Numbered from the stretch's first letter, positions 1-9,923 are shown. The stretch: 64,000 bases of DNA from Bartonella elizabethae F9251 = ATCC 49927 (GCF_000518165.1 NZ_JADB01000001.1:248001-312000), one strand, 5' to 3'. Translations and numbers: made by a program. Notes: generated by a model from the letters alone, not told the origin.

Positions 1-16
1 TCATCCAGGACATTAA
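1..16 (+). CDS. atpB: ATP synthase subunit a, last codons (partial)
   Basis: The reading frame starting at base 2 gives His-Pro-Gly-His followed by TAA. HPGH is the usual C-terminus of the alphaproteobacterial F0 subunit a (AtpB), and the next gene is atpE, as expected for the atpI-atpB-atpE-atpF'-atpF order. Only four residues lie in the window, so the call rests mainly on context. Confidence 0.7.
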
Positions 17-70
17 TAAAACTGGCGGTTTTCCGTCGAATAGTGCAATTTCGCTTTAAAGGAGAATAAT

Positions 71-301
71 ATGGAAATGGTGCTTGCAGCAAAATATATT
101 GGCGCTGGTCTTGCTTGCTTTGGTATGGCTGGAACAGCTTTAGGGCTTGGTAATATTTTTGGGAGCTATCTTTCTGGTGCGTTACGTAATCCATCAGCCG
201 CAGATAGTCAGTTTGGACGTCTCGTCTTTGGTTTTGCTGTGACAGAAGCTTTGGGTATTTTTTCATTGCTCATTGCTTTATTACTTCTTTTTGGAGTTTA
301 A
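71..301 (+). CDS. atpE: F0F1 ATP synthase subunit c
   Basis: This is the proteolipid that forms the membrane rotor ring of ATP synthase and carries protons. The 76 residues form two hydrophobic helices joined by a polar loop with the conserved Arg-Asn-Pro at residues 39-41. The proton-binding carboxylate is Glu59 in the second helix. The length is normal for the family. An AAAGGAG ribosome binding site lies a few bases before the ATG. The gene follows the atpB end and precedes the two b-type subunits, so it is part of the F0 operon; the F1 genes are not in this window, as is usual in this order. Confidence 0.97.
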   Translation: MEMVLAAKYIGAGLACFGMAGTALGLGNIFGSYLSGALRNPSAADSQFGRLVFGFAVTEALGIFSLLIALLLLFGV

Positions 302-309
302 TCATCATC

Positions 310-354
310 AAAAGGGTATATTTGTTCTCGCTAGGAGGAAAGATTTGCCCTTTT
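310..354 (+). promoter_or_regulatory. Possible intercistronic hairpin between atpE and atpF'
   Basis: The 129-base spacer between atpE and atpF' holds the inverted repeat AAAAGGG (310-316) and CCCTTTT (348-354). Between the arms is an AGGAGG-like stretch (332-338) with no gene behind it. It could shape mRNA stability so that subunit c is made in excess over the b subunits. This is inference from a 7-bp stem with a long loop, so it is weak. Confidence 0.25.
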
Positions 355-430
355 AGGCTCTTAACCAGAGAATTATTCGTTAATTATCATTGGTTAGAGA
401 GGGTTTAAGCTATCTAAAGGATGAAAGAAG

Positions 431-997
431 ATGTTTGTTTCCAGCGCTTATGCACAGAATACTGAAACGTCGATAGAACATATCAAGAAAGTGGCAGAGC
501 ATGCAAATCGTGTGTTTCCGCCTTTTGATTTTGTTCATTTTAGTTCGCATTTTTTCTGGTTGGCAATTTCTTTCGGACTTTTTTATCTGTTTATCTCTCG
601 TGTGATTGCACCGCGTATTGGTGGTGTTATTGAAACACGTCGAGATCGGATTGCATCTGATTTAGATCAGGCAATGCGCATGAAGCAGGAAGCAGATATT
701 GTTGTTGAAACTTATGAGCGTGAATTAGCAGAAGCGCGTTTGAAAGCTCATACCATAGCACAAGCTGCTGGTGAAGAATTAAAAGAAAAGGCAGAGCTTG
801 AACGGAAGGAAATTGAAGAGCGTTTAGAGAAAAAGCTTGCAGATGCTGAAAAACAGATAGCAAAAATTCGCGATAAAGCGATGCAAAATGTTGGTTCTAT
901 CGCTGAAGAAGTCGCCCTTGAAATTGTGAAAAAATTGATTGATGTTGATATCAGCAAAGAGGTTGTTCGTTCAGTTGTTAAAACTGCCGATTATTGA
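431..997 (+). CDS. atpF': F0F1 ATP synthase subunit b'
   Basis: This is one of two b-type peripheral stalk subunits that hold F1 against the membrane sector. The 188 residues begin with a short polar segment, then a single membrane helix (about residues 40-60, [15 protein letters not shown]). A long charged, Glu/Lys/Ala-rich amphipathic helix typical of b subunits fills the rest. Having separate b' and b genes is characteristic of alphaproteobacteria, cyanobacteria and plastids. The start ATG follows AAAGGATGAAAGAAG. It is followed closely by atpF, with 11 bases between the stop and the preferred atpF start. Confidence 0.93.
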   Translation: MFVSSAYAQNTETSIEHIKKVAEHANRVFPPFDFVHFSSHFFWLAISFGLFYLFISRVIAPRIGGVIETRRDRIASDLDQAMRMKQEADIVVETYERELAEARLKAHTIAQAAGEELKEKAELERKEIEERLEKKLADAEKQIAKIRDKAMQNVGSIAEEVALEIVKKLIDVDISKEVVRSVVKTADY

Positions 998-1008
998 GGA
1001 AGACAAAG

Positions 1009-1503
1009 ATGAGTGATACTTTTTGGGCTTTTGTTGGATTAGTTCTTTTTTTAGCTCTTTTAGTCTATTTCGAGATTCCGCAGAAAGTTTTACATCATCT
1101 TGATGCACGCGCGAAGCGTATCAAAGATGAGCTGGATGAGGCTCTACGTCTTCGTGAAGAGGCACAGGAAATATTAGCTGAATATCAACGCAAGCATGCA
1201 GAAGCAGAAAAAGATGCACAAGAAATTATTGCAGCGGCAAAGCATGAAGTTGAATCCGTGATTGCTGAAGCTCGTAAAAAAGCGGAAGAATATGTAAAAA
1301 ACCGCAATAAATTGGCTGAGCAAAAAATCGCTCAAGCAGAAGCAGATGCAATCCGCATGGTTTCTTCATCAGCTATCGATTTGGCAATTTCTACAGCACG
1401 TACTCTTATTACAAAGGAATTAGATTCTAATAGGTCAGATGAACTTGTTAAAGAGGCTCTTTCGAAAGAATCATTGAGAAAGATGAAAACATATCTTAAT
1501 TAA
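1009..1503 (+). CDS. atpF: F0F1 ATP synthase subunit b
   Basis: This is the second peripheral stalk subunit, pairing with b'. The 164 residues open with a membrane helix (about residues 5-23, FWAFVGLVLFLALLVYFEI) followed by a long charged coiled coil. I chose the ATG at 1009, which gives MSDTFWAF and has GAGGA eight bases upstream. An in-frame TTG at 994 would overlap the atpF' stop codon and lacks a binding site. It is the last gene of the F0 cluster here. The following 1.1 kb is non-coding or decayed DNA. Confidence 0.95.
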   Translation: MSDTFWAFVGLVLFLALLVYFEIPQKVLHHLDARAKRIKDELDEALRLREEAQEILAEYQRKHAEAEKDAQEIIAAAKHEVESVIAEARKKAEEYVKNRNKLAEQKIAQAEADAIRMVSSSAIDLAISTARTLITKELDSNRSDELVKEALSKESLRKMKTYLN

Positions 1504-1802
1504 TGGCATTTTAGAGATAAAAAACTGCTCCTTTAAGTGTATAATTTTTTCAATATCAAATGCTTTAATCTACTATATCATGATGCTAGTCTTCAGTTCG
1601 CTGTGGATTGAGTTTAAAGGGCCGTGTTCTCTAGCTTAGGTTGATCTTTTGATTTTTTTCATAAAGATTATAATGAGAAGTGCTATTGTCTTTGTTTGTA
1701 TGAAGCGATAAGCGAGCACTGTTGTTATATTATCAGTTAAGATAGTGTGACGATTTTTGTATTGAGCAACTGCTTTTATGTTGGGCAGTTTTATGGAAAA
1801 TA
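1504..1802. other. Intergenic, with a 58-residue divergent reading frame
   Basis: No recognisable gene lies here. On the minus strand an open frame of 58 codons runs from an ATG at 1812 to a TAA at 1636, starting exactly in the leader of the integrase remnant that follows. Its first residues (MRKVFSIK) resemble the starts of divergent frames at other copies of the same remnant (50272 and 56553, minus strand). It may be only leader DNA that happens to be open, so I do not call it a gene. Confidence 0.3.
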
Positions 1803-2440
1803 CCTTTCTCATTTCAAAACTGTTCTATTTTGAATTAATCAAAATCGTTTTTTTGCACGCGACAAGGGAGAATGGTTTGTGAACAAAATTGTGCAAGAAA
1901 AGTCATCTCTTATGAACGCTCTCAAGAGCTAAGGATTATCGGCAGCATTTGGGGCTGGTAAAAGTATGTGAGGGAGTTCGCTGGCTTTTTTTACAAGCGC
2001 AAAGATAGGGGTCTAAATGGCTTTATCATTATACACACTTATGGTCTTCGTCGTAAAAAGGGCTTGGGAGACTTTAAAAAGATTTCTTTAAAGAAAGCCA
2101 ATGAATAAGCAATCCAAAGGGGTTTTATTTTATAGAATAGCCATGCGGTACACATTTATATGCTTATTTTGGAGAAAAATTCTCAACATATTTTCCTCCT
2201 TCATTTTATGACAGCATTTATGAAGAGGAATACTCCCCATAAAGTGTATAAAATCTACTGAGTATGATATCTTCTTGTTTAATAAAAGTGCAAACAGATA
2301 GCACCTATTTTACTTGGAACTATTCGTGAGGAGAACTTTTTTTTAATAAGTTATTGACACATTCATCCAGCTTGTAGGGTGCGGAGGATTTTTTTAATTG
2401 ATTCAATAGGAGAGTGGATTTATGATAAGGAAAATTCACA
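1803..2440 (+). pseudogene. Integrase remnant 1 with conserved leader
   Basis: This is a decayed tyrosine site-specific recombinase. The leader (1803-1870) carries CTCATTTCAAAACTG and an AATCAAAATC/TTTGCACG block shared with the copies at 16373, 50271 and 56551. From 1962 to 2108 a frame is open and reads as the integrase arm-binding N-domain, with segments GFFYKRKDRG, IIIHTYGLRRKKGLGDF and ISLKKANE matching the usual YKRKDGG...RYT.HGRRREMGLG...VSLKEARE pattern. Stops and frameshifts lie before and after it. Weak similarity (HPACRVRRI...GEW) continues to about 2440. It lies between the convergent ends of atpF and glyS. Confidence 0.75.
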
Positions 2441-2615
2441 ATATACAGTGTTTATGATTAAACATAAAGCATCATTGACGATAAAAAGTTCTATTGCTTT
2501 TTAAAGTTAGAGCAAATTTCACGAGAGAATTCTTTATAATATTCTGAAATATTTATTAATAAAAAAGAAAAAATTCATCTTTATTATTTTTATCAGTTCA
2601 TAGGACATTTTAGTT
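2441..2615. other. Short spacer before the glyS stop
   Basis: AT-rich DNA with no open frame and no clear terminator hairpin. It separates the decayed integrase from the end of glyS. Confidence 0.4.
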
Positions 2616-4838
2616 TTAAAGGACAAGTTTTGAGAAGTTTGCAACCGCTTGTGTAAGTGTGTGAGTACGTTTGAGAAGAGCTAGGCGGTTCGCACGAACG
2701 TTAGGGTTTTTATCGTTTACCAATACTTTTTCAAAAAAGAGATCTATCAATTTTCCAAGCGGCACTAGAATATCAAGTGCAAATGATAAATTTGTTGCAT
2801 CGATGGGCGCAAGAACTTTTCTTTCCACTTCACAGATTGCATCATAGAGCTGCTTTTCTTCTTTTTCAACAAAGAGCTCAGGATTAATTTCATGCGCTAT
2901 TGTTGTGTTTTTTTGAAATTCATTTTCAAGAATGTTGGCAGTACGTTTTACAGAGGCTACAAAACTCATTCCATCCTGGGTATTAATAAAAGCGATAAGA
3001 GACTCGACATAACGTGCAACCAATAAAAAATCATCAGAATCTTTGTTTAAAACCGCTTCAAGGGCATCATAGCGAGCCCCTTCCTCTTTTAGATGGATTT
3101 TTAAACGGTCATGAAAAAAGAATAATAGATCGGATAAAATATACTCTGTTTTTTCTGGAAGAAAATTCTGCAATTGTGGATTTTCTTTTTGAGAGATTTC
3201 ATATTTATTTTTTTGTTGTACGAAAAGATCCGTTGCCAACTGAAACAGTGGCATAAGATTAATTTTCCAGTCTCGTGAAAGGACAAGCCTAATAATTCCC
3301 AAGGCTGCTCGTCTTAATGCATAGGGATCTTTCGAGCCCGTTGGTTTTTCATTAATGAGCCAAAAGCCAACCAGCATGTCAATTTTGTCGGCAAGCATAA
3401 TGGTTATAGCAAGTGGTTCTTGTGGAAGTCGATCTGTTGGTCCTTGAGGTTTATAATGTTCTTCAATTGCGACAGCTACGCGAGGATCTTCCCCTTGCAG
3501 AAGGGCATATTTTTGCCCCATAACCCCTTGTAGTTCAGGAAATTCTCCGACAATTTCCGTTTGCAAATCAGCTTTTGCAAGGATTGCTGCACGCTTTGCT
3601 AAAAGAGGATCTGCTTGTATTAAAGGTGCAATTTCTTGGGCGAGTTTAGCGATGCGTTCTACTCTTGCACCTTGCGTCCCTAATTTGGCGTGAAAAGTTA
3701 CATTCAAATGATCAAGTCGCGCCATTCTTTGATCAAGAGGTTTCTTTATATCAAGATCAAATTTTTTTACAGAAGATTCCAAGTGTTGAATATCGGGCAA
3801 ATCACGCTGATCTGTTTGCCAAAAATAAAGGGCATCCGAAAGACGGGCACGAACAACCTTACTATTTCCTTTCGAAATTTCTTTGCCTTCATCGTTGGCA
3901 AGAATATTAGAAACAAGAATAAAGTGGTGAGAAAGTTTTACCTTTTCTCCTTGTTTACGGGTGACAAAACATTTCTGATTAGCTCGAATGGTCAAGCGAA
4001 TAATTTCTGGAGGAATATCAAGGAATGATTTATCAAAATCACCCATAAGAATAACAGGCCATTCAACAAGACCCGCAACTTCTTCTAGGAGGAGATTATC
4101 TTGAACCAGTTCTAAACCGTTTGCAAAGCAAAGATTTTGGGCATCCGCTAAAATAATATTCTTTCGTCTTTCTGCATCCAGAATCACTTTATGGGTTTCA
4201 AGTTGCATCACATAATCATCAAAGCGGCGCACTTGGAATGGCTTTCCGTCGCTTAAGAAACGATGACCATAAGTGAGATTGTTACTTTCAAGAGAACCAA
4301 TTGTAAAAGGGATAACATGCGTTTCACCAATTTCTGGACCGAAGACACAAAGAATATTTTGTAAAGGTCGAATCCACTTTAGAGCACTACTTTTTGCGGA
4401 ATCTTTTCCCCAACGCATAGATTTTGGCCACGGAAAGTTGCGAATAATATCTGGTAAAATATCGGCAATAATTTCTTCTGCTGATCTGCCTTTTTTTACA
4501 ATTTTAGCAACATAAAAATCCCCTTTTTTATCATCATGTCCAATCTGCGCTTCAGAAATATCGTTGAGCCCCGTTGCACGGAGAAAACCATCAATTGCAT
4601 GCTGTGGTGATTTTGTACTGGGACCTTTGCGTTCCTCATGGATATCTTTTGAGCGTATAGAAAGTCCACGGATATCCAATGTTAGTCGACGGGGGGTCCA
4701 ATATTCACGAGCAGCTTTATAGGTCAATCCAGCATTCACAAGTTGATCTGTAACGGCTTTTTTAAGATCAGCAGCAGCTTTTCGTTGCATACGTGCAGGG
4801 ATTTCTTCACTGAAAAGTTCAAGAAGAAGATCAGACAT
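2616..4838 (-). CDS. glyS: Glycine--tRNA ligase beta subunit
   Basis: This is the large subunit of the bacterial alpha2-beta2 glycyl-tRNA synthetase. It binds the tRNA and anticodon, while catalysis sits in GlyQ. The protein is 740 residues from the ATG at 4838 and opens with [17 protein letters not shown], the standard GlyS N-terminus. Blocks such as KSMRWG and YALRRAALGIIRL are also typical. An upstream in-frame start exists but would run into glyQ. The ATG shares one base with the glyQ stop (TAATG), which points to translational coupling and equal production of the two subunits. Confidence 0.97.
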   Translation of the reverse strand: MSDLLLELFSEEIPARMQRKAAADLKKAVTDQLVNAGLTYKAAREYWTPRRLTLDIRGLSIRSKDIHEERKGPSTKSPQHAIDGFLRATGLNDISEAQIGHDDKKGDFYVAKIVKKGRSAEEIIADILPDIIRNFPWPKSMRWGKDSAKSSALKWIRPLQNILCVFGPEIGETHVIPFTIGSLESNNLTYGHRFLSDGKPFQVRRFDDYVMQLETHKVILDAERRKNIILADAQNLCFANGLELVQDNLLLEEVAGLVEWPVILMGDFDKSFLDIPPEIIRLTIRANQKCFVTRKQGEKVKLSHHFILVSNILANDEGKEISKGNSKVVRARLSDALYFWQTDQRDLPDIQHLESSVKKFDLDIKKPLDQRMARLDHLNVTFHAKLGTQGARVERIAKLAQEIAPLIQADPLLAKRAAILAKADLQTEIVGEFPELQGVMGQKYALLQGEDPRVAVAIEEHYKPQGPTDRLPQEPLAITIMLADKIDMLVGFWLINEKPTGSKDPYALRRAALGIIRLVLSRDWKINLMPLFQLATDLFVQQKNKYEISQKENPQLQNFLPEKTEYILSDLLFFFHDRLKIHLKEEGARYDALEAVLNKDSDDFLLVARYVESLIAFINTQDGMSFVASVKRTANILENEFQKNTTIAHEINPELFVEKEEKQLYDAICEVERKVLAPIDATNLSFALDILVPLGKLIDLFFEKVLVNDKNPNVRANRLALLKRTHTLTQAVANFSKLVL

Positions 4839-5779
4839 TAGGCTTCTCCAGTATATATTTGTCCAGCTTCTGTGAGTAAGAAGGCTTCCCCACAACGGCG
4901 TGCGAGATCACGAACGCGGAGAATATAATTTTGTCGTTCAGTTACAGAAATAACGCCACGTGCTTGTAAAAGATTAAAAATATGACTCGCTTTAATACAT
5001 TGATCATAGGCAGGAAAAACACAGCGATGGAATGCATTTTCTTTATTGGGTTTTCCAGCATTAAGAAGTGCATTGCATTCGCGTTCAGCATCGATAAAAT
5101 GTTGGTAGAGCAGTTTCGTATCAGCAAATTCGAAATTATAATATGAATATTCCTGTTCTGCCTGTAGAAAAATATCTCTATAACTTATTTTATTTTCTTT
5201 CTCCAAACCATTAAAGTTAAGATCATAGACGTTATCGACCCCTTGGATATACATCGCTAGACGCTCAAGACCATATGTGAGCTCTCCTGAAACTGGGGCG
5301 CATTCAATGCCGCAAACTTGTTGAAAATAAGTAAATTGAGAAATTTCCATCCCATCGCACCAACATTCCCATCCAAGTCCCCAAGCGCCAAGGGTTGGGC
5401 TTTCCCAGTCATCTTCAACAAAACGAATATCATGTAGTGTTGTATCAAGCCCGATAGCTTGTAGCGACTTTATATAAAGTTCTTGTAGATTGGGCGGAGA
5501 GGGCTTGAGAAGCACTTGGAATTGATAATAGTGTTGTAACCGATTTGGATTCTTACCATATCGGCCATCTGTTGGACGCCGAGAGGGTTGGACATAAGCG
5601 ACTTTCCAAGGTCGCGGACCTAGAGAGCGTAGCGTTGTTGCTGGATGAAAAGTTCCAGCTCCAACTTCCATATCGTAAGGTTGCAAAATTGCGCACCCAT
5701 AGTGTGCCCAATAATTTTGCAAAGTTAAGATGAGTCCCTGAAAAGAACGTTTAGGGTTAAGATGCTCAGGCAGTTTCAC
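4838..5779 (-). CDS. glyQ: Glycine--tRNA ligase alpha subunit
   Basis: This is the catalytic subunit of the heterotetrameric class II glycyl-tRNA synthetase, which charges tRNA-Gly. At 313 residues it is normal in length. Diagnostic blocks are [19 protein letters not shown] and [18 protein letters not shown] near the N-terminus, followed by [14 protein letters not shown] and LQHYYQFQV. It is transcribed just ahead of glyS and overlaps it by one base. A TPR protein gene lies further downstream of the start on the same strand, separated by about 100 bases. Confidence 0.98.
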   Translation of the reverse strand: MKLPEHLNPKRSFQGLILTLQNYWAHYGCAILQPYDMEVGAGTFHPATTLRSLGPRPWKVAYVQPSRRPTDGRYGKNPNRLQHYYQFQVLLKPSPPNLQELYIKSLQAIGLDTTLHDIRFVEDDWESPTLGAWGLGWECWCDGMEISQFTYFQQVCGIECAPVSGELTYGLERLAMYIQGVDNVYDLNFNGLEKENKISYRDIFLQAEQEYSYYNFEFADTKLLYQHFIDAERECNALLNAGKPNKENAFHRCVFPAYDQCIKASHIFNLLQARGVISVTERQNYILRVRDLARRCGEAFLLTEAGQIYTGEA

Positions 5780-5876
5780 ACTTTATACTCTTTAAATATT
5801 GAACGACATAGAAAGCAACTAAAGAAATTTTAGTCTCTCTGTTTATTATTTTATGTGGTTTACGGTTAAGCATTGT

Positions 5877-7571
5877 TTATTGCAAACCAAATTTCAATTT
5901 TTCTTGAATTTGTTTAGAATTTTCTGGTTTTCCGTCAATTGCGTGATTCCATTGAAATATTGCTTCACGTTTACGTCCAACTTTCCAATAGGCATCCCCT
6001 AAATGATCATTCAATGTTGGGTCTTCAGGTTGTAACCTGACGGCATTTTCCAATATTTGGACTGCTTTGTTGTATTCTTTTAGTTTATAATAAGCCCATC
6101 CTAAAGAATCGAGAATATGACTGTTGTGAGCTTGCAAAGCAGAGGCTTTTTGCAGCATATGGAGTGATTCTTCAAGCTTCTCACCTCTCTCTACAAGCGA
6201 ATAGGCTAAATAGTTTAGAACCTGCGGTTGGTTTGGAAAAAATTCAAGGGCTTTTCGCAAATCAATTTCTGCTTTCGTCCACTGTTTTAAACGTTCAAAA
6301 GCAATACCACGTTGATAAAAAAGTTTCCAATCGTCCTGCTGAAAGTTGTTTATCTGAGCAATAGCATAGTCTAGAGTTTGAATAGCTTCAAGAAACTTAT
6401 GATCCTGCATATAAAAAGCAACGAGCGTTATCAAAATGTTACGATCATTGGGAAATTTTTTATTTAATAATGTCAATAGTTTTATTGCTTCTTTATAATT
6501 GTTGTTATTGGCAAGAAGAAATGCAAGATGAATTTGTCCATCTTTATAATAAGGAGATTTAGGGGATAACGCGCGATAAAGTTTGATGGCTTGATAAGGA
6601 TCATCCAATTTAGCAGAAATATGTGCGAGCTGAAATAGCGTTGCGTCATTTTGAGGATATAAGGCGAAAGATAATTGTTTGAAAATACGTGCAATGTGTC
6701 CTGAATTTTTGTGGTTGAGAGCTGTTCCAAAATTATACAACACCTCGGCTGCTCCTTGTTGAGGTGTTTTAATCAACCTTTCTAAGAAAGTATTTTTTTC
6801 AATTTTTTCTCGAAAGTTTTTGAAAACCTCTCGAGTTGACAACATTTGTTCGCCATGCAGGATTGTCTGAAGAGCTTGTTTACGCATATTATGGCGCAAC
6901 TGGAATGAAGCATAGGCTGTAATAATACGTTCATAGGTATTAGGAGCGATAAGGGTGCCCTGTTTGTTATTCAGTGCTTTAATAAAATATTTTTTTGCAT
7001 CCTGTGGTCGTTCTGCAAGGTCGCTCATAAGTGCTAGATGATAAGATATAAAAAGCTCATACCAGACAGGACCTTTGAGCTTTTTAAGATCAGCAATTGC
7101 TTGAGATTTTTGTCCAGATCCAAATGTAATCCAAGCACCGATGAGTTCAGGTATTGGGTTATTGGCTGTGGGAGGTTCTTTTAATTGTAGAAGAAGCTTG
7201 GCATTCTTATAGTCTTTTTTAATGAGACTTTCTATTGACAACGTTAAGGAAACAAAGGGAGTTATAACATCTTTTTCTTTGAGTTTTTTAGCTTGTTGCA
7301 CAGCTTCTTTAAAGTCTCCGACTGAGAGCATAGCTTCAAGGAGCTCTTTTTGTGTTTCAATGTTATCAGGTTGATAAACAAGTGCCTGTTTAAAATAATT
7401 GATCGCAAGATCTGTTTTATTTTCATGATTTGCAACTCTTCCAGCTAAATAAGCACCTGTAAATGAACTTGTATGAGTCGGCGTGTTTATTTTACTGTAA
7501 GTAGGGGATGGCATCAGCATAATACCCACGATAAAGAAGATAAAAAGTCGGGATACCGTTGCAGAGCACAT
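5877..7571 (-). CDS. Secreted or membrane-anchored TPR-repeat protein
   Basis: This 564-residue protein has an N-terminal signal-like helix (CSATVSRLFIFFIVGIMLM) followed by many tetratricopeptide repeats. Clear ones include AINYFKQALVYQPDNIETQ, NYLAYSLVERGEKLEESLHML, LDSLGWAYYKLKEYNKAVQIL and NDHLGDAYWKVGRKREAIFQW. The last repeats resemble those of alphaproteobacterial proteins placed at the envelope, often described only as TPR proteins. I chose the ATG at 7571 because AAAAAGGA precedes it at good spacing; an upstream ATG at 7622 would add 17 polar residues. It likely scaffolds protein complexes on the periplasmic side. The exact role is unknown. Confidence 0.85.
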   Translation of the reverse strand: MCSATVSRLFIFFIVGIMLMPSPTYSKINTPTHTSSFTGAYLAGRVANHENKTDLAINYFKQALVYQPDNIETQKELLEAMLSVGDFKEAVQQAKKLKEKDVITPFVSLTLSIESLIKKDYKNAKLLLQLKEPPTANNPIPELIGAWITFGSGQKSQAIADLKKLKGPVWYELFISYHLALMSDLAERPQDAKKYFIKALNNKQGTLIAPNTYERIITAYASFQLRHNMRKQALQTILHGEQMLSTREVFKNFREKIEKNTFLERLIKTPQQGAAEVLYNFGTALNHKNSGHIARIFKQLSFALYPQNDATLFQLAHISAKLDDPYQAIKLYRALSPKSPYYKDGQIHLAFLLANNNNYKEAIKLLTLLNKKFPNDRNILITLVAFYMQDHKFLEAIQTLDYAIAQINNFQQDDWKLFYQRGIAFERLKQWTKAEIDLRKALEFFPNQPQVLNYLAYSLVERGEKLEESLHMLQKASALQAHNSHILDSLGWAYYKLKEYNKAVQILENAVRLQPEDPTLNDHLGDAYWKVGRKREAIFQWNHAIDGKPENSKQIQEKLKFGLQ

Positions 7572-7665
7572 GGAGCTAATCCTTTTTAAGATAATCAATC
7601 GATTGTATCGTTTATAAATCATATCTCATTACTTTTTTAAGAAATACTGCGATTCTTGCAAAGAA

Positions 7666-8682
7666 TCAGTTTACGCGGGCAATGCAAAACTCAACAGTTT
7701 CAACGAGAGCATTGTAAGCAAGATTTTTATTCATGGGAATAAGAGCATTAATTGCCTGTGTTCCATAGATGCGTGCTTGTTCTATGGTATCTGTGATACT
7801 ATTATATTTCTCCATTAAGTGTTGCGCGTGTACAAAGGCTTCGTCATTGCTATTGCCACCTTCAAGGGCTTCTTTCCAGAAAGCTTTTTCGCCCATATCC
7901 CCACGCTCATATGCGAGAATCACAGGCATTGTAATCTTTCCTTCCCTAAAATCGTCCCCTATATTTTTTCCTAAGTTTTGAGCACTTCCGCTATAGTCAA
8001 GTGCATCATCAATCAATTGGAAAGCTAATCCTAAAGATGTTCCATAGTCACGTAATGCAGAACGCTCTTTATTTCCATAACCAGCAACAATGGGGCCTAC
8101 TTCAGCTGCTGCCGAAAAAAGTGCTGCTGTTTTTGCATTGATGATTTTGAGATAGTCTGAAGGGCTGGTTTTGATATTTTTTGCGGCAGAAAGTTGCATA
8201 ACTTCTCCTTCAGCAATAATTGCAGCAGCGTTTGCTAGGACAGAGAGCGCTTCTATAGAGCCAACATCAACCATCATTTTAAAAGCTTGTCCTAATAGGA
8301 AATCTCCAACAAGGACACTTGCTTGATTTCCCCAAATCATTCGTGCTGTAGATTTTCCGCGTCGTAAATCACTTTCATCAATTACATCATCGTGTAACAA
8401 AGTCGCTGTGTGCATAAATTCAACGGCTGTTGCAAGTCTTATATGCCCGTCATGTTGATAGCCGAACATATGAGCAGCAGCTAATGTGATCATTGGGCGT
8501 AACCGCTTTCCTCCTGATGAAATAAGGTGATTGGAAATTTCAGGAATCATTTCAACTTCTGATTTTGCCATAGAGAGGATAAATTGATTGACGCGCTCCA
8601 TATCATCTTTTGTAAGATGAATCAGAGATTGGAGGGATATTTGATTATTTTGTGTTTGATCTAGTTTTGTGGCTACACTCAC
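7666..8682 (-). CDS. ispB: Polyprenyl (octaprenyl-type) diphosphate synthase
   Basis: This trans-prenyltransferase extends farnesyl diphosphate with isopentenyl diphosphate to make the ubiquinone side chain. Both aspartate-rich motifs are present: DDVID (about residues 98-102) and DDALD (about 225-229). The SSGGKRLRP substrate-binding block is also there. I prefer the GTG at 8682, which gives 338 residues, matches the family length and has GGGAG upstream. TTG at 8772 or ATG at 8748 would add 22-30 residues that do not look like the family. It works with ubiA and the MEP-pathway genes in this window. The chain length cannot be read from sequence alone. Confidence 0.9.
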   Translation of the reverse strand: MSVATKLDQTQNNQISLQSLIHLTKDDMERVNQFILSMAKSEVEMIPEISNHLISSGGKRLRPMITLAAAHMFGYQHDGHIRLATAVEFMHTATLLHDDVIDESDLRRGKSTARMIWGNQASVLVGDFLLGQAFKMMVDVGSIEALSVLANAAAIIAEGEVMQLSAAKNIKTSPSDYLKIINAKTAALFSAAAEVGPIVAGYGNKERSALRDYGTSLGLAFQLIDDALDYSGSAQNLGKNIGDDFREGKITMPVILAYERGDMGEKAFWKEALEGGNSNDEAFVHAQHLMEKYNSITDTIEQARIYGTQAINALIPMNKNLAYNALVETVEFCIARVN

Positions 8683-8942
8683 AATATGTTGACTCCCAGA
8701 GTATTGCAATGGACATCTATGAATTCTATATTTCTTAAATATTAGCATAAAGGGGGTTTTGTTTTGACTCAAGCCTTTGATGTTGCTTTAAAGTGCAAAC
8801 TTTGAATGATCTGTGCAAGAATATATTTTAAAAGCTTGTATAATATTGTTTCTATGAGGGGTAAGGAAAAAATTTGCAACAGCTTTATTTGAAGCGTCAT
8901 TGATAAGAAAAGTCGAGTTTATAATGAACATTAGGCTTTTAA

Positions 8943-9734
8943 ATGGATAAAACAACGAATCAGAGTGATGAAACAATAGACAGTTTTCATCGCGGGAAAT
9001 TTTATTTGGTTCAACCCCATAAACATGGTCATCGTTCTGGAATGGATGCTATGTTATTAGCCAGCTTGGTTCCCACTGATTTAAAGGGAACGGTTGTTGA
9101 TTTAGGGGCGGGAGCTGGAGCAGCAGGGTTGGCTGTTGCTTCGCGTTGTTCACAAGTTCATGTTACATTGGTGGAACGCTCATCTTTTATGGTATCTTAT
9201 GCACAAAAAACACTTATGCTAAAGCAAAATAAGAAACTTGCTGAGCGAGTTTGTTTGTTAAAAGCAGATGTTAGCCTCAAAGGGAATGCTCGTGTAAAAG
9301 CAGGTTTGATAGATAATAGCTTTGATTTTGCCATTATGAATCCACCTTTTAACAATCCTGTGGATCGCAAAACACCTGATGAACAGAAGTCTGATGCACA
9401 TGTTATGCCTGAAGCGATGTTTGATCATTGGTTTCGAAGTGCGGCAGCCATCGTTAAACCAAGTGGATATTTAGGGCTCATTGCACGTCCACAGTCACTA
9501 ATGGATATCTTACATGCTCTAGAAGGCCGCTTTGGGAGTATCTGTATCATTCCCATTCATGCACGTGCATCAACTCCGGCAATTCGTCTTTTATTTTACG
9601 CAAAACGGGGGAGCAGAGCAGCTTTATCGATTTTACCAGCGTTGGTTATACATGAAGATGAAGGACATGCTTTTTCACCACGGATTGATGTAATTAATAA
9701 TGGATGTATAAGTTTGTGGGAACTTTTAAAATGA
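8943..9734 (+). CDS. TrmN6-like tRNA (adenine-N6) methyltransferase family protein
   Basis: This is a class I SAM-dependent methyltransferase of 263 residues. The SAM site VVDLGAGAGAAGL lies at about residues 51-63, and the NPPF catalytic tetrad typical of N6-adenine methylation at 133-136. The N-terminal QPHKHGHRSGMDAMLLAS resembles the TrmN6/YfiC group that methylates A37 of tRNA-Val. It is divergent from the polyprenyl synthase gene, with about 260 bases between the starts, an arrangement also seen in related genomes. The substrate is inferred from the family. Confidence 0.85.
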   Translation: MDKTTNQSDETIDSFHRGKFYLVQPHKHGHRSGMDAMLLASLVPTDLKGTVVDLGAGAGAAGLAVASRCSQVHVTLVERSSFMVSYAQKTLMLKQNKKLAERVCLLKADVSLKGNARVKAGLIDNSFDFAIMNPPFNNPVDRKTPDEQKSDAHVMPEAMFDHWFRSAAAIVKPSGYLGLIARPQSLMDILHALEGRFGSICIIPIHARASTPAIRLLFYAKRGSRAALSILPALVIHEDEGHAFSPRIDVINNGCISLWELLK

Positions 9735-9923
9735 TATCTTGTATTTTCTAGTTTATTATTTAAGTTTAGATCTAGCTTTTAACTGTTTAAGGATATTTAA
9801 TTTTGGGTGAATTGGGATTTGAGTTTATGTTTTGGAGTTATTTAAGCACTTTTGTGTTTAGTTATGCTCTTCCTTTTTTACTACCTTGCCTTTTCCCCTA
9901 GTTTATAAGAAGGTTTTATTTTG

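Noticed and set aside
3690-4028. A 112-codon plus-strand frame
   Set aside because: It lies antisense within glyS and has the composition of a shadow frame.
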